DNA from: Planctomycetota bacterium
GTDB taxonomy: Bacteria > Planctomycetota > JACOTG01 > JAJDCM01
Reading direction: 5' to 3'
Length of the DNA: 50,839 bases
Assembly: GCA_029260825.1 (NCBI GenBank)
Contig: JAJDCM010000404.1
Span: 1 to 50,839 of the forward strand
The position numbers and the translations under genes are program-made. The notes under the pieces are model-generated. The model did no database searches. It saw only the letters and a program-made list of their open reading frames with translations, and was not told where the DNA came from. Each line of letters opens with the position of its first letter. Position 1 is the stretch's first letter. Shown here in pieces: positions 34,631-43,462 of this stretch.

Positions 34631-34687
34631 TCATTTGTTTTTTTGAGGTCCGGAAAAGAAGGGGGCCTCGGGCTCAAGGAGTGCAAG

Positions 34688-35818
34688 ATGAAAAGCAAAG
34701 TCGTGAAGGTGCTCGCGGGAAGCTTTCTCGCCGCGATGATTGTCGCGCCGGTAGCACGAGCCGATGATGACAGGATCTTCCTGTTGGATGGGTCCTCGAT
34801 TCCTCCGGATGGTGCAAGCTGGTCCATCAACGTAACTAGCGAAGACTTCAAGAAGGTGGTCTATCGACAGTCCAATGCCAAGGCGGTGACCCAGCAGGCC
34901 GACTCTGCCAAGGTCCTCAAGATTGTCCGGGGAGATATCCCGAAAGACTGGACCGTTGCCGTTGACTTCCGGAACGAAGGGCTTCTTCCCGATGCGGCAG
35001 AGGCCTTTGTGAAGGCTTCCGGTCGATCAAGGCCCTACTGGATCAAGCAATACGGGCTCTTTGAAGCAGCTGAATGCTACTTTCTCGACCGTGACTGGAA
35101 CAATGCGATTCAGGCCTATGAAAACCTGATTGCCAAGGTTCCGAACACCCGTTTCTTGCCCCAGTCGCTTCTTCGGATGTCCGAGTCTTACTTCAACGCA
35201 AAAGACATCGACAAGGCTCAGTCGGGAGTGCGTCGGCTGCGGTCGGAGGCGCGCGCCAAGGGTTTTGACAAGCGTTGGGACAACATGGCGAAGTTCTGGG
35301 AGATCCGCTGCCGGGAGACCAAGGATGACTGGCCCAAGGTCATCAGCGACTATGAGGGCCTCAAGCGGGAAGTGATCAATTCCGCGCCGCGGATTGCAAA
35401 TATGTGTAGTCTTCGAATTGGCTATGGCTACATTCAACAGGGAAGCTTCACCCAGGCTCGTGAGTTCTATGGAAACATCGCAGCGGGTGCTAGCGATGAT
35501 GAAGTCGAATCACTGGCCGGTGCTTATCTGGGTCTTGGCAACTGCTATCTCGCTGAGTCGGGAAGCAAGGCAGGCGATAAGCTGAAGAACGCCCGGGAGA
35601 ACTACCTTCGAGTGATCTGTTCTTACTATGATGACCCCGAACTCTCGAGTCGGGTTCCTCCCGCAATTGTGGCCGAGAGTCTTTTCAAAGCCGGTCTTTG
35701 TTTTGAAATTCAGCGAGAGGAAAACCATCGCCGTCGTGCTTATTCTCTTTATCAAGAAGTTGTGAATGAGTTCAGTGGAACGGAATGGGCTGATCAGGCA
35801 AAGAAGCGTAGTCGGTAA
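34688..35818 (+). CDS. Exported TPR-repeat protein
   Basis: 376 residues from ATG 34688 with AAGGAG seven bases upstream; a longer in-frame start at 34643 lacks that site. Signal peptide: KSKVVKVLAGSFLAAMIVAPVARA (to residue 25). Helical repeats of the TPR/Sel1 kind follow: EAAECYFLDRDWNNAIQAYENLI, RMSESYFNAKDIDKAQSGVRRL, LRIGYGYIQQGSFTQAREFYGNI, and LGLGNCYLAESG. It is probably a periplasmic protein-interaction scaffold related to the YbgF/BamD type. A strong terminator follows directly. Confidence 0.82.
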   Translation: MKSKVVKVLAGSFLAAMIVAPVARADDDRIFLLDGSSIPPDGASWSINVTSEDFKKVVYRQSNAKAVTQQADSAKVLKIVRGDIPKDWTVAVDFRNEGLLPDAAEAFVKASGRSRPYWIKQYGLFEAAECYFLDRDWNNAIQAYENLIAKVPNTRFLPQSLLRMSESYFNAKDIDKAQSGVRRLRSEARAKGFDKRWDNMAKFWEIRCRETKDDWPKVISDYEGLKREVINSAPRIANMCSLRIGYGYIQQGSFTQAREFYGNIAAGASDDEVESLAGAYLGLGNCYLAESGSKAGDKLKNARENYLRVICSYYDDPELSSRVPPAIVAESLFKAGLCFEIQREENHRRRAYSLYQEVVNEFSGTEWADQAKKRSR

Positions 35819-35844
35819 GAAGAAAATCTGCTGATCTTTGTTTC

Positions 35845-35883
35845 AAAGAAGGCGATGGGCCAGGTCCATCGCCTTCTTTTTTT
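35845..35883 (+). terminator. Intrinsic terminator after the TPR gene
   Basis: A 14-bp perfect stem (AAAGAAGGCGATGG at 35845-35858, CCATCGCCTTCTTT at 35866-35879) with a seven-base loop runs into T residues up to 35883. It lies 27 bases after the stop. Confidence 0.93.
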
Positions 35884-36239
35884 GGATTTGCCGGCTTCTC
35901 GTCAATGAGTTGTCCTCTGTGACCGTGACTTGATTCACGCCTCTCTTTCACTCCTCCTTTTCCTTCTTCCGTTCCCTCATCGATCTCTTCATATTTGTCC
36001 GTTGTCGTAACTCCCTCCACCTGAAGAGATGAGAAGTTCTCCGAGGATTTTCTTCCGCTCTTCTTCCAGAACACCGTGTAACCGCATTCGCTTTTGCCCG
36101 ACTAACCATGGGCAGCGTTCCTTTTGTACGACTCGCGGAACGCAGGGGATCCAACCTTTAGGCCGGTGGCTTTGCTCCGTTCTTGCCCGGGGGGGTGTCG
36201 CGAGTTGAGCATCCAAAACCCCCAACAGGAGGCACGGGA
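35884..36239. other. Leader region of the sigma factor gene
   Basis: 356 bases without a supported gene; open frames here lack ribosome-binding sites and family features. The 3' end holds AGGAGG (36227-36232) for the sigma gene. I see no clear sigma70 promoter and no recognisable riboswitch. An autoregulatory ECF-type promoter could be present but cannot be identified without knowing the group. Confidence 0.4.
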
Positions 36240-36857
36240 ATGGCGGAATCCTTGGCTTTTTCACCGGAGGAAGAGGAGGTGGTGGCGAAGGCTTGTTCGG
36301 GGGACCGAAGAGCTTTCGAAGATCTCCTTCAACAGTACTATCCGGCAATAACAAATTATATCCATCGTCGAATTAATGACTTTCACGAAGGGCAAGATCT
36401 CGTGCAGGAGACTTTTCTGCAGGTTCTCTGTTGCTTGGGGCAGCTACGAAGCAACGATCACTTTCCCCGGTGGATGTTCAAGATTGCATTTCATGTGACG
36501 GTGGATTGGCGTCGCACTCGGGGAAAGAGAAATGCCCAATCTGTCTCGATCGAGGCGTTCTCGGAAGAGGAGCTGGAATGGGCCACGGATGATCGTGAGG
36601 AGGAAGAAAGGAGGATTGCCAAGGTGGACGGAAACCTGGCTGTCGCAAGGGTGGTGAGGGAGGTCAGGGCTCTCCCGGATGATTACGGAGTGGTCCTGAC
36701 GTTGCGATACCTGGAAGACCTTTCATGTCGGGAGATTGCCGCCGCCCTGGGTGTCACCGTGACCAACGTGAAGGTCAAGCTGTTTCGTGCGAGAAGGCTT
36801 CTCAAGCGACGTCTCCAGCCGTACGCCGAGGAGTTGACGGAGGCCGTTTGTCCCTGA
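36240..36857 (+). CDS. ECF-type RNA polymerase sigma factor
   Basis: 205 residues from ATG 36240 (AGGAGG seven bases upstream). Region 2 reads RAFEDLLQQYYPAITNYIHRRI and FHEGQDLVQETFLQVLCCL, with the PRWMFKIAFHVTVDWRRT core. Region 4 is RALPDDYGVVLTLRYLEDLSCREIAAALGVTVTNVKVKLFRARRLLKRRL, a standard helix-turn-helix. Between them lies an acidic linker (SEEELEWATDDREEEERR). There is no anti-sigma factor gene (zinc-finger or transmembrane) directly downstream; the next gene encodes an exported TPR protein 56 bases away. The regulating signal is unknown. Confidence 0.92.
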   Translation: MAESLAFSPEEEEVVAKACSGDRRAFEDLLQQYYPAITNYIHRRINDFHEGQDLVQETFLQVLCCLGQLRSNDHFPRWMFKIAFHVTVDWRRTRGKRNAQSVSIEAFSEEELEWATDDREEEERRIAKVDGNLAVARVVREVRALPDDYGVVLTLRYLEDLSCREIAAALGVTVTNVKVKLFRARRLLKRRLQPYAEELTEAVCP

Positions 36858-36913
36858 TGGGATCGGAAGAAAGAAGAAGGGCAAGAACCAAAGAAGGCGG
36901 GAGGAGAAATGCA

Positions 36914-37798
36914 ATGAGAAGGTTTGGATGGTTGATGGGGGTCTGGGTGATCGTCTGTGTTTTCTTGTCACCGGGTGTTCATGCGGTTGAAGGGGAGGCC
37001 GGTTCTACTCCGGTGAAGAAAGAGCGAATCACCGGGAAGGAGGCCTTGAAGAAGGCGTACGCGGTACGTCGGCTGAGTTTCAACACGGAAGGGGACGAGA
37101 AGCGTTCTCGCATTCTGGATGCGATTGAGGCCTACAAATCAATCTTGACGTCCCATGCAGACGATCCGGCCACGGCCTCGACGGCCGCGCTTCGCGCCGC
37201 GGATCTCTGTCGGGGGATCAAGAAAACCGATGAGGCCTATCGCTTGTATGAGTCCGTGCTTCAGTACTCGGGAATCAAGAAGAATGGTGCCCGTGCATTG
37301 TCTGAAATGGCTCACATTCAGCGACGTGCGAGTCGCCTGGATGACGCTCTTGAGCTCTTTCGTCAGGTCGGGGATCGGTTTCCGGACGAGAGTAGCGAAG
37401 TCTCCAAGGGGCTCATGTGGATCGGGAAGATCCATGAGCAGCGTCGAGAGATCGATCTTGCAAGAAAAGCGTGGCGAGAGGCAATGACCCGATGCGAGGA
37501 TCCGAAGAAGACTCTCGTGCAGATCTATGACTTGCTGGGTCAGAGTTTTCTTCAAACCAATGAGATTTCGGAGGCTCGTTTGACCGTGGATGAGTGCCGA
37601 AAGAGGTTTGATTCCTGTTTTGAATCCGACAAGAAGAAAGACAAGGATGTGGCAAGAGCTATCGAAAAGATGAAGAGCGCTACTCGGCTGAAGGAGCTCA
37701 CCAAGAACGACCCCGAGACCTTACCCGAGAAGTCCGGGCTCATTCAGCCCGGGCCGCCCAAGGCTCCGGGGCCTTCCACCGGCCCTCCCAAGAAATAG
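36914..37798 (+). CDS. Exported TPR-repeat protein downstream of the sigma factor
   Basis: 294 residues from ATG 36914, with GGAGGAGAA upstream; an in-frame ATG at 36857 exists but would put charged residues before the signal peptide. Signal peptide: RRFGWLMGVWVIVCVFLSPGVHA (1-24). The mature part has TPR-like helix pairs (RSRILDAIEAYKSILTSHADD; ALRAADLCRGIKKTDEAYRLYESVL; ALSEMAHIQRRASRLDDALELFRQV; IGKIHEQRREIDLARKAW). The C-terminus is Pro/Gly/Lys-rich (about 265-294), a possible disordered tail. Its place 56 bases after the ECF sigma gene suggests co-transcription and perhaps a sensory or anti-sigma-like role, which is not demonstrated. Confidence 0.78.
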   Translation: MRRFGWLMGVWVIVCVFLSPGVHAVEGEAGSTPVKKERITGKEALKKAYAVRRLSFNTEGDEKRSRILDAIEAYKSILTSHADDPATASTAALRAADLCRGIKKTDEAYRLYESVLQYSGIKKNGARALSEMAHIQRRASRLDDALELFRQVGDRFPDESSEVSKGLMWIGKIHEQRREIDLARKAWREAMTRCEDPKKTLVQIYDLLGQSFLQTNEISEARLTVDECRKRFDSCFESDKKKDKDVARAIEKMKSATRLKELTKNDPETLPEKSGLIQPGPPKAPGPSTGPPKK

Positions 37799-38067
37799 TG
37801 TCGTGGCTCTTTGCGGGCGGGGTCCTATTTGCGGCATGGGTTACCGTACAAGCACAACTTGTGTCGCCCCCCTCAGATCCAATTCCTGGGTCCCGCCCGT
37901 TTTTCCCTGGGTCCTGTTCGTCGTCCGGCTCGTATTCAGTAGAAAGTTGTCCCATTTCATGAGACGGTTGAGTTTTGGGTGCGAACCCATTTCTACCTCT
38001 ACTTGAGCTGTATGATGTCATCGTGCCAAAAGAGGGCACAAGGACTCTTCTGGGAAAGGATTCTCCA

Positions 38068-39207
38068 ATGCGTTTTGAGACCGCGGCCATCCACGCCGGC
38101 CAGGAACCCGAGCCCCGTACCGGTGCGGTGGTGGTTCCGATTTTTCAGACTTCCACGTATGCTCAGCCGGAGGTCGGGAAGCATACGGGCTACGAATACT
38201 CTCGAACCCAGAATCCAACCCGTGAAGCGATGCAGGACTGCCTGGCTGCTCTTGAGGGGGGAAAGTACGGACTCGGGTTCGCCTCGGGGCTGGGAGCCAC
38301 CACAACCACCATGTCTCTCCTCAAACAGGGAGATCACGTCATTTCGTCCGCTGACGTCTATGGCGGAACCTACCGGGTTTTCGAGAAAGTGTTTCGGGAC
38401 TTTGGCCTCGATTTTACCTTCGTTGATTCCACCAATCTCGAAGAGGTCGAGGCGGCGAAGAAACCCAACACGAAGATGCTTTGGCTCGAAACACCAAGCA
38501 ACCCGCTTCTCCAGATCACTGATTTGAAGAAGGCCGCGGAGATGAGCAAACAGAACGGCTGGACCCTGGTTGTCGACAACACATTTGCTTCGCCCTATCT
38601 CCAGAGGCCACTGGAGCATGGTGTGGACGTCGTGCTCCACTCAGCCACCAAGTTTCTTGGCGGTCATTCGGATGTGGTTCTGGGGGCCGTCGTCACCTCC
38701 AATGACGCGATCTATGAGCGTCTGTCGTTCTCACAAAATGCAATGGGTGCGGTCTGTGGTCCGTTCGACAGCTGGATCGTTCTGCGTGGTCTGAAGACCC
38801 TCGCCATTCGCATGGATCGCCATGTTGCCAACGCAGAAAAGGTCGTTTCCTGGCTTTCCGAGAATTCTCAGGTCACCAAGGTTCTCTATCCGGGGCTACC
38901 TTCGTTTCCCGGCCACGAGATTGCAAAGCGGCAAATGTCCGGCTTTGGATCCATGATTTCCTTCTATGTGGAGGGAGGAGAAGCCATGGCCAAGAAGATC
39001 TGTGCCAAGACCAAGGTCTTTACGCTTGCCGAGTCTCTGGGAGGTGTGGAATCTCTGATCGAGCACCCGGGGGCAATGACCCACGCGTCGATTCCCGAGG
39101 AGATTCGCTCGGCTCGAGGACTGGGTGACGACCTCGTTCGGCTCTCCGTGGGAATCGAGCACGTGGATGACCTGATCGATGATCTGGATCAGGCGTTCAG
39201 GAGCTAA
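38068..39207 (+). CDS. Cystathionine gamma-lyase / gamma-synthase family PLP enzyme
   Basis: 379 residues from ATG 38068 with AAGGA upstream. Fold-type I PLP enzyme of the Cys/Met metabolism family. The PLP lysine is K195 in HSATKFLGGHSD. Other motifs are YEYSRTQNPT, FASGLGATTT, ADVYGGTYRVF, LETPSNPLL, VVDNTFASPYLQRP and ESLGGVESLIEHPGAMTHASIP. Family members differ little at this level, so lyase (transsulfuration to cysteine) and synthase (to methionine) cannot be told apart safely; SLIEHPAxMTHASIP is shared. The stop overlaps the convergent ugd stop by 11 bases. The 269 bases upstream show no recognisable SAM riboswitch. Confidence 0.9.
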   Translation: MRFETAAIHAGQEPEPRTGAVVVPIFQTSTYAQPEVGKHTGYEYSRTQNPTREAMQDCLAALEGGKYGLGFASGLGATTTTMSLLKQGDHVISSADVYGGTYRVFEKVFRDFGLDFTFVDSTNLEEVEAAKKPNTKMLWLETPSNPLLQITDLKKAAEMSKQNGWTLVVDNTFASPYLQRPLEHGVDVVLHSATKFLGGHSDVVLGAVVTSNDAIYERLSFSQNAMGAVCGPFDSWIVLRGLKTLAIRMDRHVANAEKVVSWLSENSQVTKVLYPGLPSFPGHEIAKRQMSGFGSMISFYVEGGEAMAKKICAKTKVFTLAESLGGVESLIEHPGAMTHASIPEEIRSARGLGDDLVRLSVGIEHVDDLIDDLDQAFRS

Positions 39208-40561
39208 CGGCTTGACCTGGATCGGCGTCTGAGCCTGAAGTGGTCGGATTCGGCGCCTCGGTTGCAATACCGATGGCATCGTAGTGGAACCCGAGGTTCC
39301 TCATCTTGTCCGGGTCGTAAACGTTCCGACCGTCGAAGATGACCGGCTGCTTCAGCGTGTTCTTGATCACATCGAAGTCGGGTCGTGTATAGAGGCCCCA
39401 TTCGGTGACGAGAAGGAGAGCGTCAGCCCCATCGAGCGCATCATAGTTCTTGGTGCAGAAGCGAACTCGATCCCCGAGGATGAGTCGGGCGTTGGGGATC
39501 GCTTCGGGGTCGTGAGCGTTGACCTTTGCCCCGGCCTCGAGCAGCTTTTCGATCAGAACGCATGCCGGCGCTTCGCGCATGTCATCTGTCTTGGGTTTGA
39601 AAGCGAGTCCCCAGATGGCAAAGGTACGGCCGGTAAGGTCCTGTCCGAAGTGATCGACCACCTTGTTGAACAGGATCGACTTTTGTTCCTCGTTGACGTT
39701 CTCGACAGCTTCTAGAATCTGGAATGGATATCCGGAATCCTTGGCGGTTTTCATCAGCGCTTTGATGTCTTTGGGGAAGCAGCTTCCACCGTAGCCGGTT
39801 CCCGGGAACAGGAACGGATAGCCGATACGAGCGTCGGAGCCAACTCCCTCACGAACTCGATTGACGTTGGCGCCCACCCGTTCACACACGCGAGCGACTT
39901 CGTTCATGAAGCTGATCCGGGTGGCCAGCATGGCATTGGCGGCGTATTTGGTGAGTTCAGCGCTCTCCGGGTCCATGATGATCATGGGTTTTCCGGTGCG
40001 AACAAACGGAGCGTAGAGCTCTTTCATGATTTCGGCAACACGAGGGTCGTCGGTACCGATGACGACTCGATCCGGTTTCATGAAGTCTTCGAGAGCAGCA
40101 CCCTCCTTGAGGAACTCCGGATTGGAGACCACGTCGTAGGGGTGGCTCGTATATTGGGCGAGGACCGCCGCAACCTTTCGATTGGTGCCCACAGGGACCG
40201 TCGATTTGTTGACGATGATCTTGTAGCCTTCCATGGCTTGTCCGATCGCTTTTGCCACGGCAACCACGTGCTTGAGATCGGCGGACCCGTCTTCGTCCGG
40301 AGGGGTTCCCACGGCAATGAAGTTGATCAGGGAACTCTTGACGGCCCCGGCGACGTCGGTGGTGAATCGCAACCGATCTTCGGCGACGTTTCGGGCCACC
40401 AGGGTGTCCAGACCTGGTTCGTAGATGGGGATCTCGCCGGCGTTGAGCTTATCGATCTTCTCTTGAGCGATATCGACGCAGACAACTTCATTCCCGCCTT
40501 CGGCCAGACATGAGCCCAGGACGAGCCCCACATAGCCGGTTCCGATCACTGCAATCTTCAT
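39197..40561 (-). CDS. ugd: UDP-glucose 6-dehydrogenase
   Basis: 454 residues from ATG 40561 (GGAGGAG upstream on the minus strand); an in-frame start at 40612 is less likely. NAD motif GTGYVG (7-12), EPGLDTLV, STVPVGTNRKV, NPEFLKEGAALEDF, catalytic Cys261 in GTGYGGSCFPKD, and AFKPKTDDMREAP. It oxidises UDP-glucose twice to UDP-glucuronate for surface polysaccharides. The reading frame ends inside the last codons of the convergent gamma-lyase-family gene (11-base overlap at 39197-39207). Confidence 0.95.
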   Translation of the reverse strand: MKIAVIGTGYVGLVLGSCLAEGGNEVVCVDIAQEKIDKLNAGEIPIYEPGLDTLVARNVAEDRLRFTTDVAGAVKSSLINFIAVGTPPDEDGSADLKHVVAVAKAIGQAMEGYKIIVNKSTVPVGTNRKVAAVLAQYTSHPYDVVSNPEFLKEGAALEDFMKPDRVVIGTDDPRVAEIMKELYAPFVRTGKPMIIMDPESAELTKYAANAMLATRISFMNEVARVCERVGANVNRVREGVGSDARIGYPFLFPGTGYGGSCFPKDIKALMKTAKDSGYPFQILEAVENVNEEQKSILFNKVVDHFGQDLTGRTFAIWGLAFKPKTDDMREAPACVLIEKLLEAGAKVNAHDPEAIPNARLILGDRVRFCTKNYDALDGADALLLVTEWGLYTRPDFDVIKNTLKQPVIFDGRNVYDPDKMRNLGFHYDAIGIATEAPNPTTSGSDADPGQAVSS

Positions 40562-40790
40562 CGTGTTCTCTCCTCCGTCGATGTTCGGCGGAAGTTGAAT
40601 GGCGCGGTGCATTGTCTCCGGGACCCGTCCCTGTGGGGACAGGTCCGTCGCAAGCCGCGACGGGTCTTCCAGTTGTTGCTAAAAACTATTCCAGTACGTT
40701 GTTTTCTGCTGGCACCTGAGTCGAACATAAGCAAAATGATGAGCGAGCGACGCTCATCAAGTTCCAGGCTGGCAAAGATGCCTGGTATGC

Positions 40791-40865
40791 GGGCGGGTAG
40801 CATAGTTGGTTTAATGCGCCTGGTTTACACCCAGGAGATCGGGGGTTCGAATCCCTCCCCGCCCA
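40791..40865 (+). tRNA. tRNA-Val (anticodon TAC)
   Basis: Acceptor stem GGGCGGG/CCCGCCC, D arm TAGCATAGTTGGTTTAATGC, anticodon stem-loop CCTGG-TTTACAC-CCAGG with TAC at positions 34-36, variable AGATC, T arm GGGGGTTCGAATCCCTC, discriminator A. CCA is not encoded. An 8-bp hairpin (40738-40758) lies 33 bases upstream; its role is unknown. Confidence 0.96.
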
Positions 40866-41034
40866 TCATTTTCTTTGAATCCGGGTCCCTCAATTCGGGG
40901 CGAATGACCCAAATCCACTCATTTCACAGGTCTTCGCTTAGGTTCGACCACTCCGACCCGAAGGTTGATCCCTCAAAATTCTTTTTTGCAGGCCCCCAGC
41001 TGACAAATCTCCCAGCCACCTGGATTCCTTGCTA

Positions 41035-42447
41035 TCAGGCGTAGAGACCTCGATATTCGGCAGCCTGAGTGACTCGTTGGATTGCCACGATGAACGCTGC
41101 CGTCCTCATCTCTACCTTGTACTTGTGTGAGGTCTCGAGAACGCTGTCAAAGGCATTGTCCATGAACCTCTTCAGATCCTGATTGACCCGTTCCTCGTCC
41201 CAGTAGTAGCCCATTCGGTTCTGGACCCACTCAAAATAGGAAACCGTGACTCCTCCTGCATTGCAAAGGATGTCAGGAATGATGAACGTTTTCTTGCGGG
41301 CGAGGATGTCGTCCGCCTCGATCGTGATGGGGCCGTTTGCGCATTCGGCGATCAGTTTGGCCTTGACCCGGGGTGCGTTGTATTTGGTGATCTGGTTCTC
41401 AAGGGCGGCAGGAATCAAGATCTCCACGTCAAGCTCGAAGATGTCCATGGGCTTTTTGAGCTTTTTGGCTCGACCCTTTTTTTCGAAACCAGCCAGGCTT
41501 CCGTTCTTCTTCACGTGCCCTTCTGCGGAGTGAGGATGAATTCCGGACTCATCGTAATAGGCCCCCGAGATGTCCGCGATGGCGACGATCTGGGCCCCGT
41601 GACGGTGAAGAAGCTGGGCCGCAAAGCCTCCCACATTCCCGAATCCCTGGATCGCGACCCGGCAGTCCTGGAGGTCAAGGCCAAGGTGTTTGCACGCCTT
41701 CTTCAGGGAAAAGAGCATTCCCATTGCGGTGGCTGACTCTCGCCCTTCAGAGCCTCCAAGGGCCTTTGGCTTACCGGTTATCACCGATGGCAGGAACTGC
41801 TTGTGCTGCATCGAAAAGGTGTCCATCATCCAGGACATGATGACTGCGTTGGTATTGACGTCCGGGGCGGGGACGTCTTTATCCGGACCAAAGATGTCCG
41901 AGAGCTCGCCGAAATAGCGACGAGTGAGCCGTTCGAGTTCCTGGTCGGAGAGCTCTCTTGGGTTCACCACGATCCCCCCCTTGCCACCTCCGAAGGGGAT
42001 TCCGATGACGGCGCACTTGTAGGTCATCCAGAAGGCGAGTGCCTTGACCTCATCTTCATTGACATCGGGATGGAACCGGATCCCGCCCTTGGCCGGGCCC
42101 CGAACATAATTGTGCTGAACCCGATATCCTTTGAACATTCGAATGCTGCCGTCATCCATCCTGACGGGAAGGTTCACCTCGGTGACCCTTCTGGGCTCCT
42201 TGATGAGGACAATTTGGTTGTCCGTGAGCTTGAGGAGTTTCGCCGCTACATTGAATTGTTGTAGAGCGTTGTCGAAGGCGTTGATGGTTTGTTTGGTCAC
42301 CGGAGATGCGAAGGGCCTTTTTTCCGTTTTCGACTTCTTCTTCCGGACGGGTGTTTTGACCTTACGAGTCACAGGATCTTTTGAGCCGGACTTGGTTTGT
42401 TTTCGTCCCGCTTTTCGACCAGCCTTCGCCATCCTTTGGGTCTCCAT
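41035..42447 (-). CDS. gdhA: Glu/Leu/Phe/Val dehydrogenase (glutamate dehydrogenase)
   Basis: 470 residues. GDH core: VPVRMDDGS-like substrate region, RVQHNYVRGPAKGGIRFHPDVNEDEVKALAFWMTYK with the catalytic lysines, PFGGGKGG, NVNTNAVIMSWMMDTF-type segment, and NAD domain VAIQGFGNVGGFAAQLL. It interconverts glutamate and 2-oxoglutarate. The N-terminal about 45 residues are extremely Lys/Arg/Thr/Ser-rich and absent from typical enzymes. Two ATGs are possible, 42447 and 42432 (MAKAGRK); the first is kept here. A strong hairpin lies immediately upstream of the start. Confidence 0.93.
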   Translation of the reverse strand: METQRMAKAGRKAGRKQTKSGSKDPVTRKVKTPVRKKKSKTEKRPFASPVTKQTINAFDNALQQFNVAAKLLKLTDNQIVLIKEPRRVTEVNLPVRMDDGSIRMFKGYRVQHNYVRGPAKGGIRFHPDVNEDEVKALAFWMTYKCAVIGIPFGGGKGGIVVNPRELSDQELERLTRRYFGELSDIFGPDKDVPAPDVNTNAVIMSWMMDTFSMQHKQFLPSVITGKPKALGGSEGRESATAMGMLFSLKKACKHLGLDLQDCRVAIQGFGNVGGFAAQLLHRHGAQIVAIADISGAYYDESGIHPHSAEGHVKKNGSLAGFEKKGRAKKLKKPMDIFELDVEILIPAALENQITKYNAPRVKAKLIAECANGPITIEADDILARKKTFIIPDILCNAGGVTVSYFEWVQNRMGYYWDEERVNQDLKRFMDNAFDSVLETSHKYKVEMRTAAFIVAIQRVTQAAEYRGLYA

Positions 42448-42451
42448 TGCG

Positions 42452-42469
42452 CTCGGGGTATTCCCCGAG
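42452..42469 (-). promoter_or_regulatory. Hairpin immediately before the gdhA start codon
   Basis: CTCGGGG (42452-42458) and CCCCGAG (42463-42469) form a perfect 7-bp stem with a four-base loop, ending four bases before the ATG at 42447. It occupies the place of a ribosome-binding site and would hide it, suggesting translational control or an internal-start artefact. Confidence 0.5.
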
Positions 42470-42678
42470 GAGGGAGGAATTGAATCCTGGCACCTCCTGG
42501 CAGCTCGCCAGGGCCAAGATTCAGGAAAAAGGAAAAGGGCGAACAGTTACATTAGTCGGGGGAGAGAGTCAAGAGGAGAGATGGGAGAAGTCGAAGGGTT
42601 TTTGCCGGGGGGCGGTGCGGGTTCTATCCGTCCTGAGTCATTGGGGGCCATGTGGTTGGAGTGGATCGAAAATGCTCG

Positions 42679-42707
42679 TTGACAGTCGACTCTGTCGAAA
42701 TTATAGT
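42679..42707 (+). promoter_or_regulatory. Sigma70 promoter of tRNA-Asp
   Basis: TTGACA (42679-42684), a 17-base spacer and TATAGT (42702-42707) match the sigma70 consensus closely (6/6 and 5/6) and lie 64 bases before the tRNA-Asp gene. The spacer contains part of an inverted repeat, GACAG and CTGTC. Confidence 0.8.
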
Positions 42708-42771
42708 CACCGCTTCTTTTCCGGGGCCGAGCAGTAACGGGTCCTCGAAAGGATGATTTTTCTGCCCATGC

Positions 42772-42848
<77 letters not shown>

Positions 42849-43180
42849 TTTCCTTTCTCATCCCAGGTGCTTTTACCGCTAAAGCAAAGCTTTTGCCGTC
42901 AAAGGTTGGAGCGTTGCGCTTGTAGTTGTTGTCGGCACCATCGATCACCGTCACGTCTTCACTTCCGACAGGCGGCCCTCGCTCGTCCTGAAGTAACGAA
43001 GGACCTTTCCTTGACAGGCGAACGAAGGCGGAAGGCGGCCCCTGGTTCCGGCTCTTTTCGTATCGCGGAGAGATTCGGTTTCGTTGGGATAGCGTGGTCC
43101 GGTAAGGCTACTACTCGCCGACTCTCCGAAGGACTTCAGCTCTCAGAGATTGCGGTACGATTTGCCACTGCTGTCAAAAC
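42849..43180. other. Gene-free stretch between tRNA-Asp and the Doc module
   Basis: 332 bases without a convincing gene. A minus-strand frame reads through the tRNA and is an artefact. I see no repeat of the tRNA 3' end (attachment site) within the Doc region. The stretch may be a decayed insertion remnant, but nothing recognisable remains. Confidence 0.4.
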
Positions 43181-43208
43181 TTGACTTCTCTCGTTAGCGT
43201 TGTAACAT
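43181..43208 (+). promoter_or_regulatory. Promoter and inverted repeat before the antitoxin gene
   Basis: TTGACT (43181-43186), 16 bases, and TAACAT (43203-43208) form a plausible promoter. TCGTT (43190-43194) and AACGA (43215-43219) are arms of an inverted repeat overlapping the -10 region, a likely operator for the AbrB-type antitoxin encoded just downstream. Confidence 0.45.
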
Positions 43209-43231
43209 TGTATAAACGAAAGAGGTTCCTC

Positions 43232-43462
43232 ATGATCAAGAGAATCAAGAAAATTGGAAATGGCAATGCTCTCTTCCTCGATAAGGCCATCCTGGAGCTG
43301 ATCGGGTTGGAGGATGGCGGCGAGGTTCAGCTCATCGTGAATGACGGGAAGATCACGATCGTTCCTGTGAACCCGAAGCCTGTCAGCACGGAGCGATTCG
43401 AATCCGCCCTCGAACGCGTCGTCAAGGAGCGGCGCGATGTCCTGCGGCGCCTCGCCGAGTGA
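43232..43462 (+). CDS. AbrB/MazE-type antitoxin
   Basis: 76 residues from ATG 43232 (AGAGG just upstream); an in-frame ATG at 43181 would place the promoter inside the gene and is rejected. The N-terminal 50 residues (IKRIKKIGNGNALFLDKAILELIG and GGEVQLIVNDGKITIVP) are a swapped-hairpin AbrB fold as in MazE, VapB and Phd-like antitoxins. The rest (TERFESALERVVKERRDVLRRLAE) is a helix likely to bind the toxin. It overlaps the doc gene start by GTGA. Confidence 0.87.
   Translation: MIKRIKKIGNGNALFLDKAILELIGLEDGGEVQLIVNDGKITIVPVNPKPVSTERFESALERVVKERRDVLRRLAE

Noticed and set aside
37799-38067. SAM riboswitch before the cystathionine gamma-lyase family gene
   Set aside because: I could not find the conserved core or a terminator/antiterminator pair in these 269 bases.
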